Below are positions 8,760-16,878 of a stretch of 64,000 nucleotides of DNA, piece after piece. Within the stretch, counting starts at the first letter, position 1; each line of letters opens with the position of its first letter. The notes under the pieces are model-generated. The model was not told where the DNA came from, did no database searches, and saw only the letters and a list, made by a program, of their open reading frames with translations. Made by a program: the position numbers and the translations under genes. Source of the stretch: Pseudofrankia nepalensis (GTDB lineage Bacteria; Actinomycetota; Actinomycetes; Frankiales; Frankiaceae); assembly GCF_016786305.1 (NCBI RefSeq), contig NZ_JADWYV010000009.1. One strand, 5' to 3'.

Positions 8760-10978
8760 GTACCGGGCTCGTCCGGGTCGACAACCGCCTGCGCGAGCGG
8801 GTCGGGCAGGTGCGTGCCGCCGCCTCCCCCTCCGCCGAAGCGGCGCACGACCCGCTCGCGGGGTACTACATCAGCGAGGCCGAGGTGGACCGGCTGCTCG
8901 CCGCGCCCGAGCTGGACCTGCCCGACGTCGACCACGACCGGGTCGCCGGGCTCGTGGAGTCGTTCGGCCTCACGCCGTTCGACACCGACGTCGTGCTCAC
9001 CTGCCTCGCGCCGGAGGTCGACCGCCGGTTCGGGCGGCTCTACGCGTACCTGCACGACGACGTCACCCGCCGCGCGCCGAGCGTCGACCTCGTGCTCACG
9101 CTGTGGTGCGGCGACGGCGCCGCTCGCCTCGCCGGACGGGCACGGCTGGCGCCGGGCGCGCCGCTGCGGCGGCACGACATCATGCGGCTCGACGAGGGCG
9201 GCGAGCCTCGCCCGGCGTCGATGCTCGAGTGCGCGCTGCGGCTGGACCAGCGCGTCACCCGGCACCTGCTCGACGACGACGACCCGGACTCCCGTCTCGC
9301 GGGCGTGATCGTGCGTTCTCCGGGCGGCAGGGACTCCCCACTCGACGGGATCACGCGATCCCAGCTCGGCCGGGCGGACGACCTCGTGGCCCTTCTCAGC
9401 CGGACCGGGCATGACGTCGTCGTGCACCTCGCCGGGGCGGCGGGGTCGGGGCGCCACGCGATCGCGGCGGAGTTCAGCCGCGCGACCGGGCGAGCGCTGC
9501 TCGTCGTGCGCTGCGACGCGCTGGCCCGCCAGACCGACGCGCGGTGCGCCGAACTCGTCGGGCTCGTGGCGCGCGAGGCCCGGCTGCGCGGCGCGGCGAC
9601 GTACTGGCGCGACGCGGACGCGTTCGAAGCCGGCGACCGGCTCGACGCGTTCGCCGACACGCTCGCCGACGTGCCAGGACCGGTGTTTCTCGGCGGCGCC
9701 GGGGACTGGGACGGGCCGGAGCCCGCTGGCCGCCCGTTCGTGCGGCTCGCGCTCGACCGCCCCGACGCGGCCGCCCGGCATCGGATCTGGAGCGGCCTGC
9801 TCGGACCGCCCTCCGGCGAGGTCGCTCTGTCCGCCGAGGATGCCACTTCGCCCGTGGACAACGTCGTTACGCGCTCGCGCGACGCCGTTTCGCCCATGGG
9901 CGACGTCGCCGCCTCGCCCGGCGGGCTCGCGCTGCCCCTGGACGACTCGGACCCGCCGGACATCGCGGCGCTCGCGGCGGCGTTCCGCTTCACCCCCGGG
10001 CAGATCCGCGACGCCGTCGCCACGGCGGGCATACTCGCGGTGACGCGTGACCCCCGGGATCCGAAGCTGCGGCAGGCGGACCTGGAGAAGGCGTGCCGGC
10101 TGCGGTCTGGGCGGGGGCTGACGCGGCTGGCCCGCCACGTGGTCACCCCCTACGGCTGGGACGACCTCGTGTTGCCGCCGGCGCGGCTGCGGCAGCTGCG
10201 CGAGCTCGCCGACCAGGTGCGCCATCGCGGCCTCGTGCACGACACGTGGGACTTCGGCCGCGTCGTCGCGCCCGCGGGCGGGCTGACCGTGCTGTTCGCC
10301 GGGCCGCCGGGCACCGGCAAGACGATGGCGGCGTCGGTGCTGGCGAACGCGCTCGGCGTCGATCTCTACGCGATCGACCTCGCGACAACGGTGAGCAAGT
10401 ACATCGGCGAGACGGAGAAGAACCTCGCCCGGGTGTTCGACGCGGCCGCGGACAGCAACGCGATCCTGTTCTTCGACGAGGCCGACGCCCTGTTCGGCCG
10501 GCGTACCCAGGTGCGCGACGCCCACGACCGCTACGCCAACATCGAGACCAGCTACCTGCTGCAGCGGATCGAGACGCACCCCGGCCTCGTCGTACTCGCG
10601 ACGAACCTGCGCAAGAACATGGACGAGGCGTTCGTGCGCCGCTTCCGCGCCACGCTGGAGTTCCCGGCGCCCGGCGAGGCGGAGCGGCTGCGCATCTGGG
10701 AGCGGATCTGGCCGGCGGCCGCCCCACGTGCCGCCGACGTCGACCTGGCCGCGCTGGCCCGCGCGATCGACCTCTCCGGCGGCCACATCCGCAACATCGT
10801 GCTCGGCGGCGCGTTTCTCGCGGCGGCGGACGGCGGGGTCATCACGATGGCGCACCTGCTGCGGGCCACCCGCGGCGAGTACGAAAAGCTCGGAAAGATC
10901 ATCTCGCCCGGCGATCTCGCGGCCGTGGCGCCTCGGCACGACCAGGGGCGGGGTGCGCATGCGCACGACGACAGCTGA
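8756..10978 (+). CDS. AAA+ ATPase of the eCIS locus
   Basis: A 740-residue protein with an N-terminal helical region and two ATPase-like halves. The first has a degenerate P-loop (GAAGSGRH, residues 227-234, lacking the catalytic Lys). The second is canonical, with Walker A GPPGTGKT at 516-523, Walker B ILFFDEAD at 570-577, and an arginine finger region 'DEAFVRRFRATLEF'. This architecture matches the AAA+ ATPases (Afp15/Pvc15-like) that are core members of eCIS clusters, thought to act in assembly or cargo loading. The GTG start overlaps the regulator stop by 4 bases; the frame upstream of 8756 is a shadow of the regulator gene. Confidence 0.88.
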   Translation: MSTGLVRVDNRLRERVGQVRAAASPSAEAAHDPLAGYYISEAEVDRLLAAPELDLPDVDHDRVAGLVESFGLTPFDTDVVLTCLAPEVDRRFGRLYAYLHDDVTRRAPSVDLVLTLWCGDGAARLAGRARLAPGAPLRRHDIMRLDEGGEPRPASMLECALRLDQRVTRHLLDDDDPDSRLAGVIVRSPGGRDSPLDGITRSQLGRADDLVALLSRTGHDVVVHLAGAAGSGRHAIAAEFSRATGRALLVVRCDALARQTDARCAELVGLVAREARLRGAATYWRDADAFEAGDRLDAFADTLADVPGPVFLGGAGDWDGPEPAGRPFVRLALDRPDAAARHRIWSGLLGPPSGEVALSAEDATSPVDNVVTRSRDAVSPMGDVAASPGGLALPLDDSDPPDIAALAAAFRFTPGQIRDAVATAGILAVTRDPRDPKLRQADLEKACRLRSGRGLTRLARHVVTPYGWDDLVLPPARLRQLRELADQVRHRGLVHDTWDFGRVVAPAGGLTVLFAGPPGTGKTMAASVLANALGVDLYAIDLATTVSKYIGETEKNLARVFDAAADSNAILFFDEADALFGRRTQVRDAHDRYANIETSYLLQRIETHPGLVVLATNLRKNMDEAFVRRFRATLEFPAPGEAERLRIWERIWPAAAPRAADVDLAALARAIDLSGGHIRNIVLGGAFLAAADGGVITMAHLLRATRGEYEKLGKIISPGDLAAVAPRHDQGRGAHAHDDS

Positions 10979-13679
10979 CCCGAAACAGGTCACCACCAGC
11001 GCACCCGCCAGGACCGCCGACACGGCCGCGCCGCCGGCACGCGCCGGGTCCCACTGCGCGCCGGCACTGCTGCGGATGCAGCGTTCGCACGGCAACCGGC
11101 ACGTCCAGCGCGTGGTCGCCTCCGCGCGCGCGTCCGCCGCCCCCGCCGCGGCCCCCGCGATGGCCGGCGCCGGACTGCGGGTCGGCCCGTCGCATGACCC
11201 GGCCGAGCGGGCAGCCGACGACATCGCCCGCGCCGTCGCCGGAGTCACGGTCCCCGACGGCGGCCCGGCGCCCATGCCGCTCGCGCCGCCGGAGGTCGGC
11301 GACGCCGGTGGCGCGCTCTCCCGCGGCACCTCGGCCGCGGTCCTCGCGGCCCGCGCGGGCGGCATGCGCGTCCCGTCGTCGCTGCTCGCGCGGACCGAGC
11401 AGGCGGTGGGCGCCGACCTGGGCGGCGTCCGGCTGCACGTGGGCCGGGACGTCGACGCGCTGAGCGACGCCCTGGCGGCCCGTGCCTTCACCGTCGGTCA
11501 GGACGTCTTCGTCCACCGCGCCGACTACCGTCCGGGCACCCCGGGCGGCGACGCGCTGATCGCGCATGAGCTCGCCCACGTGGCTCACCCGGGGCCGGCC
11601 CCGGTACGCCGCAAGGGTCGCAAGCTCGGGGCGGCCAAGGCGGCGCTGTTCAACGTCGGCATCAGCTTCGCCAAGACCGCCGGCGGCCCGCTCTACGACC
11701 TCTTCCACTACCTGTGGTACTTCAAGCAATCGAAGAAGACGGGCGTCAGCCACGAGAACCGGGTCGACCTGCACCCCTTCAAGGACCTGCTCAAGCTGGC
11801 CGGCAACCGCACGAAGGAGAACGGCAAGGCCAAGCTCGTTCCCGAGGATGCCGTCAAGCGGTACGGCGTGCCGGGCATCGGGCATGTCCTGCTCTTCCTG
11901 CGGGCGATCGGCAGCAGCCTGTACAAGCGATTCGCGTCCTACATCAGCTGGCTGGCGCTCGTGTGCACCCTCATCGGCTTCGCGCCGGGCGCGCAGGCCG
12001 CGCTCCCCGTCGCGGCCGCGCTCGGGACCATCAGCCTGCTGCTCAACGTGATGAAGGGCGGCATCGACTTCGTCGCGAACTCGTGGACCCTCATACTCGC
12101 CTGGATCCGGTACATCTGCCTCGACGACCCCGTCTACCTGGACTCCCCAGAAGTCGGCCTGTATGTCGAGTCGTACAAGGAGTACCGCAAGTCGCGCGGT
12201 GAGCTGCTGGACGACGCCCTCAAGATCGGCATGGGTGGCCTGCTGGCCGGCTTCGGGGGAGCCACCCAGGACAACTCGTCGTTCGTCGCGGGCGCGGACA
12301 AGTACTTCACGCCGTTCGCGGACGCGAGTGCCTCGATCGACGCGGCCGTCAAGGACCAGCCGAACTTCAACGCCCACGAGGCGGGCGAGAAGTTCGCGGC
12401 GGAGAAGATTCCCGACGCCATGACCAAGGAGATCGTCGGGAACTCCACGAGCTGGGTGACCAAGGGGCGCCTGGAAGGAAACAAGAACGCCAAGCTCGAC
12501 ACGGTGGGCACCCAGACCATGCAGCACAACCCGGACGTCCAGATGCTGCTCAGCGCCAACATCATCGGCAAGGTCAACGAACAGCAGACGCGCGAGCCGG
12601 GCCTGGCGCCGAACGCCCTCGTGCCCCGCTCGAAGCTGCCCGGGCCGCCGGGCACCAGCCTCAAGGGAGTCGTCGGGCTGCTCGTGAATCCCCTGGGGGC
12701 GCTCGCCACCATCCTGATGATGGTCGCGGACCTGTGCGTGATGCTCAGCGGCCGCCAGGGGGCGCAGGACGCGCCCGCGTACGACCCCGGTCCCCCGCCG
12801 CCCGCGCACAACCCCGGTGGCCCGCCGCCCACAGACGACCCCGGTCCCCCGCCGCCCGTTCCCGACAACACCGCCAGTGCCCCGCCGCCCGTTCTCGACA
12901 ACCCCGCCACCGCCGACGCCAAGGCGAGCGCCACGCAGCCCGGCGCCGCCGTCCAGCAACCGCCCCAGCCAGGGCAGCGGAAGAAGCACGGAAAGACGGC
13001 AGGCACAGCTGGGCCGGGATCTGGGAAGAAGCGCGGAAAGACGGCAGGCAAAGCTCGGCCGAAGTCTGGCGAGAAATCCACGAAGGCGGTCAGGCAGACC
13101 AGCGTGGAAGCCAGCGAGGAGACAAGTCGGGGCGGGCCCCAGTCCACCCCGTCAGCCCAGCGGCACGGCACGGGCCCGGCTGCCGAGCGGGCGGATCGTG
13201 GACTCTTCTTCATCGGCTTCGCCGACGTGGAACGGTACGACGACGCCGAGCCCGACGACACCGAGCTCGGCGACACCATCGCCACATCCGACGACCTGAT
13301 CACCGCGCCCCGCGATCCCAGCACCGCGCCCGACGACGTCGACGCCGCGCCCGCCAGCCTCCTCGTCATGCCGCCAGCCGGCGACATGGTGCCCGACACG
13401 GCCAGCCGGGTGGCGATGGAGCGCGAGCGGTACGGGCCGGTCGAGGGCCCCCTGCCGTCGCTGTCCACGCGGACCAGAAACACGCTCGCCCCCCGGCCCC
13501 GCCCGACGCGACGGGCGAGTGTCGAGGAGTTCGTCGTGCGGGAGATCGACAGAATCCGCCGGTCGATCGCCAGGGAAGGGAACCACACCCGCGAGCTGGC
13601 CGAGATGTTCGATTCCAGCGCCGACGCCATGGGGTCGCTCGCGGAAAGCTCGAAGAATCTCCTGCGCGACTCGAAGTGA
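10959..13679 (+). CDS. DUF4157 (eCIS core domain) protein with membrane segment; putative cargo/effector
   Basis: A 906-residue protein. Residues about 38-53 carry 'LLRMQRSHGNRHVQRV', and a DUF4157 domain follows with the metalloprotease-like HELAH at 203-207. DUF4157 is a known marker of proteins encoded with eCIS loci. Downstream is a positively charged region, then hydrophobic segments at about residues 327-386 (two or three membrane passes), a Pro-rich linker (about 607-647), Lys/Gly repeats 'KKHGKTAG/KKRGKTAG' (about 674-700), and an acidic-to-helical C terminus of unknown fold. ATG 10959 overlaps the ATPase gene by 20 bases; GTG 10953 is also possible. I infer a cargo protein whose C-terminal regions act in the target; the toxic activity, if any, is not recognisable. 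Confidence 0.82.
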   Translation: MRTTTADPKQVTTSAPARTADTAAPPARAGSHCAPALLRMQRSHGNRHVQRVVASARASAAPAAAPAMAGAGLRVGPSHDPAERAADDIARAVAGVTVPDGGPAPMPLAPPEVGDAGGALSRGTSAAVLAARAGGMRVPSSLLARTEQAVGADLGGVRLHVGRDVDALSDALAARAFTVGQDVFVHRADYRPGTPGGDALIAHELAHVAHPGPAPVRRKGRKLGAAKAALFNVGISFAKTAGGPLYDLFHYLWYFKQSKKTGVSHENRVDLHPFKDLLKLAGNRTKENGKAKLVPEDAVKRYGVPGIGHVLLFLRAIGSSLYKRFASYISWLALVCTLIGFAPGAQAALPVAAALGTISLLLNVMKGGIDFVANSWTLILAWIRYICLDDPVYLDSPEVGLYVESYKEYRKSRGELLDDALKIGMGGLLAGFGGATQDNSSFVAGADKYFTPFADASASIDAAVKDQPNFNAHEAGEKFAAEKIPDAMTKEIVGNSTSWVTKGRLEGNKNAKLDTVGTQTMQHNPDVQMLLSANIIGKVNEQQTREPGLAPNALVPRSKLPGPPGTSLKGVVGLLVNPLGALATILMMVADLCVMLSGRQGAQDAPAYDPGPPPPAHNPGGPPPTDDPGPPPPVPDNTASAPPPVLDNPATADAKASATQPGAAVQQPPQPGQRKKHGKTAGTAGPGSGKKRGKTAGKARPKSGEKSTKAVRQTSVEASEETSRGGPQSTPSAQRHGTGPAAERADRGLFFIGFADVERYDDAEPDDTELGDTIATSDDLITAPRDPSTAPDDVDAAPASLLVMPPAGDMVPDTASRVAMERERYGPVEGPLPSLSTRTRNTLAPRPRPTRRASVEEFVVREIDRIRRSIAREGNHTRELAEMFDSSADAMGSLAESSKNLLRDSK

Positions 13680-13721
13680 CCCGCCGCGCGCCTGGCGCTG
13701 GTGGGACGGCTGGCCGCCGCC

Positions 13722-14195
13722 CTACCGGCGCCGCAGGGACAGCGCCACCGCGACACCGGCGCCCGTGACGAGGGCGGTCCCCATGGCGAGCAGCGCCCAG
13801 GCCCAGCCGACCTCGGAACGCAGCGCCTGGCTGTAGGCGACCGCGGGCAGCCGGCGAACCGCCGGCCCGACGAACGACGACACGGCGACACACAGCACGA
13901 CCGCGACCGGCGCGCCCACCGCCGCCGTGACCAGCGCGGCCGCGGCCTCCCGCCCAGGGCTCGGGCCGGCACCCGCCTCCCGCCGCGCCCGCTCCTCGTC
14001 CGTGTCGACGAGCAGCAGCAGCACAGCCGCCGGCAGGAGCACGAGGAGCAGGCGGAAGGCCGCGCCGACGAACGAGGCCAGCCCGGGCACGTCATCGCGG
14101 AACATCGCCCCGACCAGCGTCCCGGTCCCCCCCAACACCACACCGATCACCGCGAGCGCGCTGGCCCCGCGCAGACCCGCGCGCACGACGTCCAC
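13722..14195 (-). CDS. integral membrane protein, four predicted helices, unknown function
   Basis: A 157-residue protein. Hydrophobic segments lie at about residues 12-31, 45-62, 85-108 and 129-150, separated by a charged loop (DTDEERARREAG). It ends with 'LSLRRR', a positive-inside tail. ATG start. It is convergent with the DUF4157 gene, with 42 bases between the stops. I do not recognise the family, and no partner gene is evident. Confidence 0.6.
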   Translation of the reverse strand: MDVVRAGLRGASALAVIGVVLGGTGTLVGAMFRDDVPGLASFVGAAFRLLLVLLPAAVLLLLVDTDEERARREAGAGPSPGREAAAALVTAAVGAPVAVVLCVAVSSFVGPAVRRLPAVAYSQALRSEVGWAWALLAMGTALVTGAGVAVALSLRRR

Positions 14196-14563
14196 GCCAG
14201 AACCCTATGGGCCGGCCCCGCCGCCGTCCGCCGAGTTCGGCGACGCGGCCGCGTCGATACCGACGCGGGTGGCGACGCGCCACCCTCACCGACACCCGGT
14301 CGGCTCGCCGACCAGCCAGGGACCGTGAGGCGAGGTGATCGGCGGTCGCCTCTAGGTCACCGAGGTGACGCCGATGCACGGCGGGCAGGACCTGCTGGTG
14401 CGCTGGGCCCCGGCGGGTCGGGCGGCTGGCGCGCCCATTACCGCTTCGCGGCGAACGACAGCCAGATCGTCCTCGCTGACCTCCAGTACGCCTGACCGCC
14501 GGAATCGGAGCCGCCGGTGTGGTCTTCCCAGCGGGCTCCGGAGTCCCAGCCCGCGTGAACCAG
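14196..14563. other. intergenic, with a possible coding relic
   Basis: No complete gene seen. On the + strand at about 14400-14495 there is a short frame ending '..GGWRAHYRFAANDSQIVLADLQYA', which reads like the C terminus of a real protein but has no start or body. A short palindrome GTCACC-GA-GGTGAC lies at 14356-14369. Confidence 0.4.
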
Positions 14564-15481
14564 TCAGGCGGGCGCGGACCGCCCCGTCCCGCCTGCCGCC
14601 GCGATCACCTCCTGGCAGGCGCCGACGAAGTCGGTGACGATCTCGCGCCGGTCGTCGCGCCGCCAGACCAGCGCGAGCCGGCTGTACGGGCCGTCGACGA
14701 GTGGCCGGGTGACGACCCCGGCGCGCTCGACCAGGGGCGCGTTGCCCTCGGCGACCAGGACGATGCCACTGCCTCCCACCAGGGCCTCGTAGGTCTCCTC
14801 CGCGCTGCGCACAACGGTGCCGATCCGGGGCGGCGTCGGGCGCAGGGCGGTGAGGAGCCAGAAGTCCCGCATGTCACCCGCCTCTTCTGGGAGCGCGAGG
14901 AACGGCTGGTCGACGAGATCGGCCACGCGCAGCTCCGGGCGCGCGGCGAGGGGGTGTGCCGCCGGCATCGCCACCAGCAACGACTCCTGAGCGATCACCA
15001 TGGACGTGAAGTCCTGGGCCGACGGCAGCGGCAGCCAGAGGAAGGCGAGGTCGCAGGAGCGGTCGGCGAGCCCGGCCGTCGGGTCGTCCCACTGGACCTG
15101 CCGCAGCTCGAAGTCCGCCGTCGGCCGCCGGGACCGGAACCGCGACCGCAGCGCCGGGAGCAGCCCACGCCCGGGGCTGGTGCTCATCCCCACCACCAGG
15201 CTCGATGCCACCTCGGCGCGGTGCCGCGCCAGCGCCCCGTCGGCGTCGTTCCAGGCCGCGAGGACGCGTCGCGCGTGTGGCAGGAGCACCGCCCCGGCGT
15301 CGGACAGCCGCACGGCGCGCCGGTCCCGCTCGAACAGGGCAACTCCGAGCTGCCGTTCCAGCAGCCTGATCTGCTTGCTCAACGCCGGCTGCGACACGAA
15401 CAACTGCTCGGCGGCCCGGGTGAAGTGCAGCTCCTCCGCGACCGCGACGAAGTACCGAAGGTCTCGGACGTGAATGTCCAT
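14564..15481 (-). CDS. LysR-family transcriptional regulator
   Basis: A 305-residue protein of normal LTTR length. The N-terminal winged HTH is clear: 'DLRYFVAVAEELHFTRAAEQLFVSQPALSKQIRLLERQLGVALFERD' covers residues about 7-53. The rest is a periplasmic-binding-like effector domain. It is divergent from the SDR gene whose start is 61 bases away, the usual layout when a LysR protein controls its neighbour. The effector is unknown. Confidence 0.92.
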   Translation of the reverse strand: MDIHVRDLRYFVAVAEELHFTRAAEQLFVSQPALSKQIRLLERQLGVALFERDRRAVRLSDAGAVLLPHARRVLAAWNDADGALARHRAEVASSLVVGMSTSPGRGLLPALRSRFRSRRPTADFELRQVQWDDPTAGLADRSCDLAFLWLPLPSAQDFTSMVIAQESLLVAMPAAHPLAARPELRVADLVDQPFLALPEEAGDMRDFWLLTALRPTPPRIGTVVRSAEETYEALVGGSGIVLVAEGNAPLVERAGVVTRPLVDGPYSRLALVWRRDDRREIVTDFVGACQEVIAAAGGTGRSAPA

Positions 15482-15542
15482 AACTCACGGCTATCACAGT
15501 CGGTCTTGGACGCATCCGGCCCCGTGGCCGCAGGCTCGGGAC

Positions 15543-16382
15543 ATGGACAGGGTATGGATCATCACAGGCGCGAACAGCGGCTTCGGACTTGCCTTCACCC
15601 ACGCGGCCATCGACGCTGGCGACGTCGTCGTCGCCGCGGTCCGCCGCCCCGAGACGATGGAGGCGCTCGCGGCCCAGTTCCCGGACCGGCTCGACGTCGT
15701 CGGGTTCGACGTCACCGCCACGGCGCGCGCGCAGTCGGTCGTGGACGACGTCGTCGCCCGGCACGGCCACGTCGACGTGCTGGTCAACAACGCCGGCCGC
15801 ACCCATGTCGGCGCCGCGGAGGAAACGACCGACGACGAGCTGCGCAGCCTGTTCGAGCTGCATTTCTTCGGCGTGGTGGCGCTTACCCGGGCGGTGCTGC
15901 CGCGGATGCGCGAGCAGCGTCACGGCGCGATCGTCCAGCTCAGCAGCATGGGCGGCCAGATGTCGTTCGCCGGGTTCTCGGCGTACAGCGCGACGAAGTT
16001 CGCCCTGGAGGGCTGGTCGGAAGGGCTGGCCGACGAGGTCCGCCCGTTCGGCGTCGACGTGCTGATCGTCGAGCCGGGGGCGTTCCGCACCGGCCTGTTC
16101 GACCCGGCCCGCCGGACGTTCAGCGCCGAGCTGGGTACCTACGCCGGCACCGTCGGAGGCACCCGGGCGATGGTCACGGGTGGCGGCGGCGCCCAGCCGG
16201 GCGACCCGGCGAAGCTGGCCCGGCTGGTCGTCGAAGTGCTGGGCTCCGGCCGGGTCCCGCTGCGGCTGCCCGTCGGCGCCGACGCGGTCGACGCCGTGCT
16301 CAGCCATCTCGACGCGGTGCGCGCCGACATCGACGGGTGGGAGAAGGCGGCCCGGGACACCGCGTTCGACCCGCCGTCCTGA
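15543..16382 (+). CDS. short-chain dehydrogenase/reductase (classical SDR)
   Basis: A 279-residue protein. NAD(P)-binding TGANSGFG is at residues 8-15; 'NNAGRTHVG' follows, then catalytic Ser ('QLSSMGGQ') and YSATK. 'EPGAFRTGLF' is the usual nucleotide-binding loop. Start ATG 15543 is used because the P-loop must lie near the N terminus; the longer frame adds 23 non-homologous residues. The 280-residue size and 'GFG..FTHAAI' resemble the oxidoreductases often encoded beside a LysR regulator. Substrate is unknown. Confidence 0.9.
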   Translation: MDRVWIITGANSGFGLAFTHAAIDAGDVVVAAVRRPETMEALAAQFPDRLDVVGFDVTATARAQSVVDDVVARHGHVDVLVNNAGRTHVGAAEETTDDELRSLFELHFFGVVALTRAVLPRMREQRHGAIVQLSSMGGQMSFAGFSAYSATKFALEGWSEGLADEVRPFGVDVLIVEPGAFRTGLFDPARRTFSAELGTYAGTVGGTRAMVTGGGGAQPGDPAKLARLVVEVLGSGRVPLRLPVGADAVDAVLSHLDAVRADIDGWEKAARDTAFDPPS

Positions 16383-16541
16383 CGATCCGGTGAACGAGAC
16401 CCGCGAAGTGGGCGGACGAATGGTGACACCATTCACGATGTCGGAGCCTGGCCGCTGCGAGGGTGTCCGCCTTCCGCGCGGCCGGCGTGGTCGCCGGCAT
16501 CGGCTCGAAGGCCGCCCGCGGACTCCTGTCGCAGGCGGGAG

Positions 16542-16808
16542 TGGGAGCGGCTGCGCAAGGACGTCGCCGGCCGGGTTTCCTTCGAGATCCACCGCCGGTT
16601 TCTCGATGACTATCTGACGTCCGCTCCGCGGGTGCTGGAGATCGGCGCCGGTCCCGGGATCTTCACCCAGTACCTGGCGCGGCACGGCGCCCGGCTCACC
16701 GCCACCGACCTGTCCCCGGTGCAGCTGGCGGACAACCAGCGGCGGATCGTCGAGGCCGGGCTGGGCGGCGCGGTGGAGGACTTCCGGGTCGCGGACGTAC
16801 GGACTCCG
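16542..16808 (+). pseudogene. relic of a class I SAM-dependent methyltransferase
   Basis: The frame reads 'WERLRKDVAGRVSFEIHRRFLDDYL..VLEIGAGPGIFTQYLARHGARLTATDLSPVQLADNQR', which is the N-terminal half of a methyltransferase with SAM-binding motif I (EIGAGPG) and motif II. After about 90 residues (at 'FRVADV') similarity ends and sequence is out of frame or unrelated, so the C-terminal half is missing. Nothing upstream supplies a proper start. A decayed gene between an SDR and the helicase. Confidence 0.75.
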
Positions 16809-16878
16809 ACACCAGCGACATTCCGCCGCCACGCCCGACCAGGTGACCACGTCGGTCACAACGGAGGCCCTGCCGGCG

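Noticed and set aside
8744..11491. 915-codon minus-strand open frame over the ATPase gene
   Set aside because: High-GC shadow: it is antisense to a clear AAA+ ATPase with Walker motifs, and its own translation shows only Arg/Pro/Ala-rich noise.
1..13679. Prophage
   Set aside because: Only tail/baseplate functions with AAA+ ATPase and DUF4157 are present; no capsid, portal, terminase, lysis or integrase genes, which fits an eCIS rather than a phage.
14519..16393. 624-codon + frame over the LysR and SDR genes
   Set aside because: Crosses two real genes of opposite direction in the wrong frame; the sequence is Arg/Gly-rich without domains.
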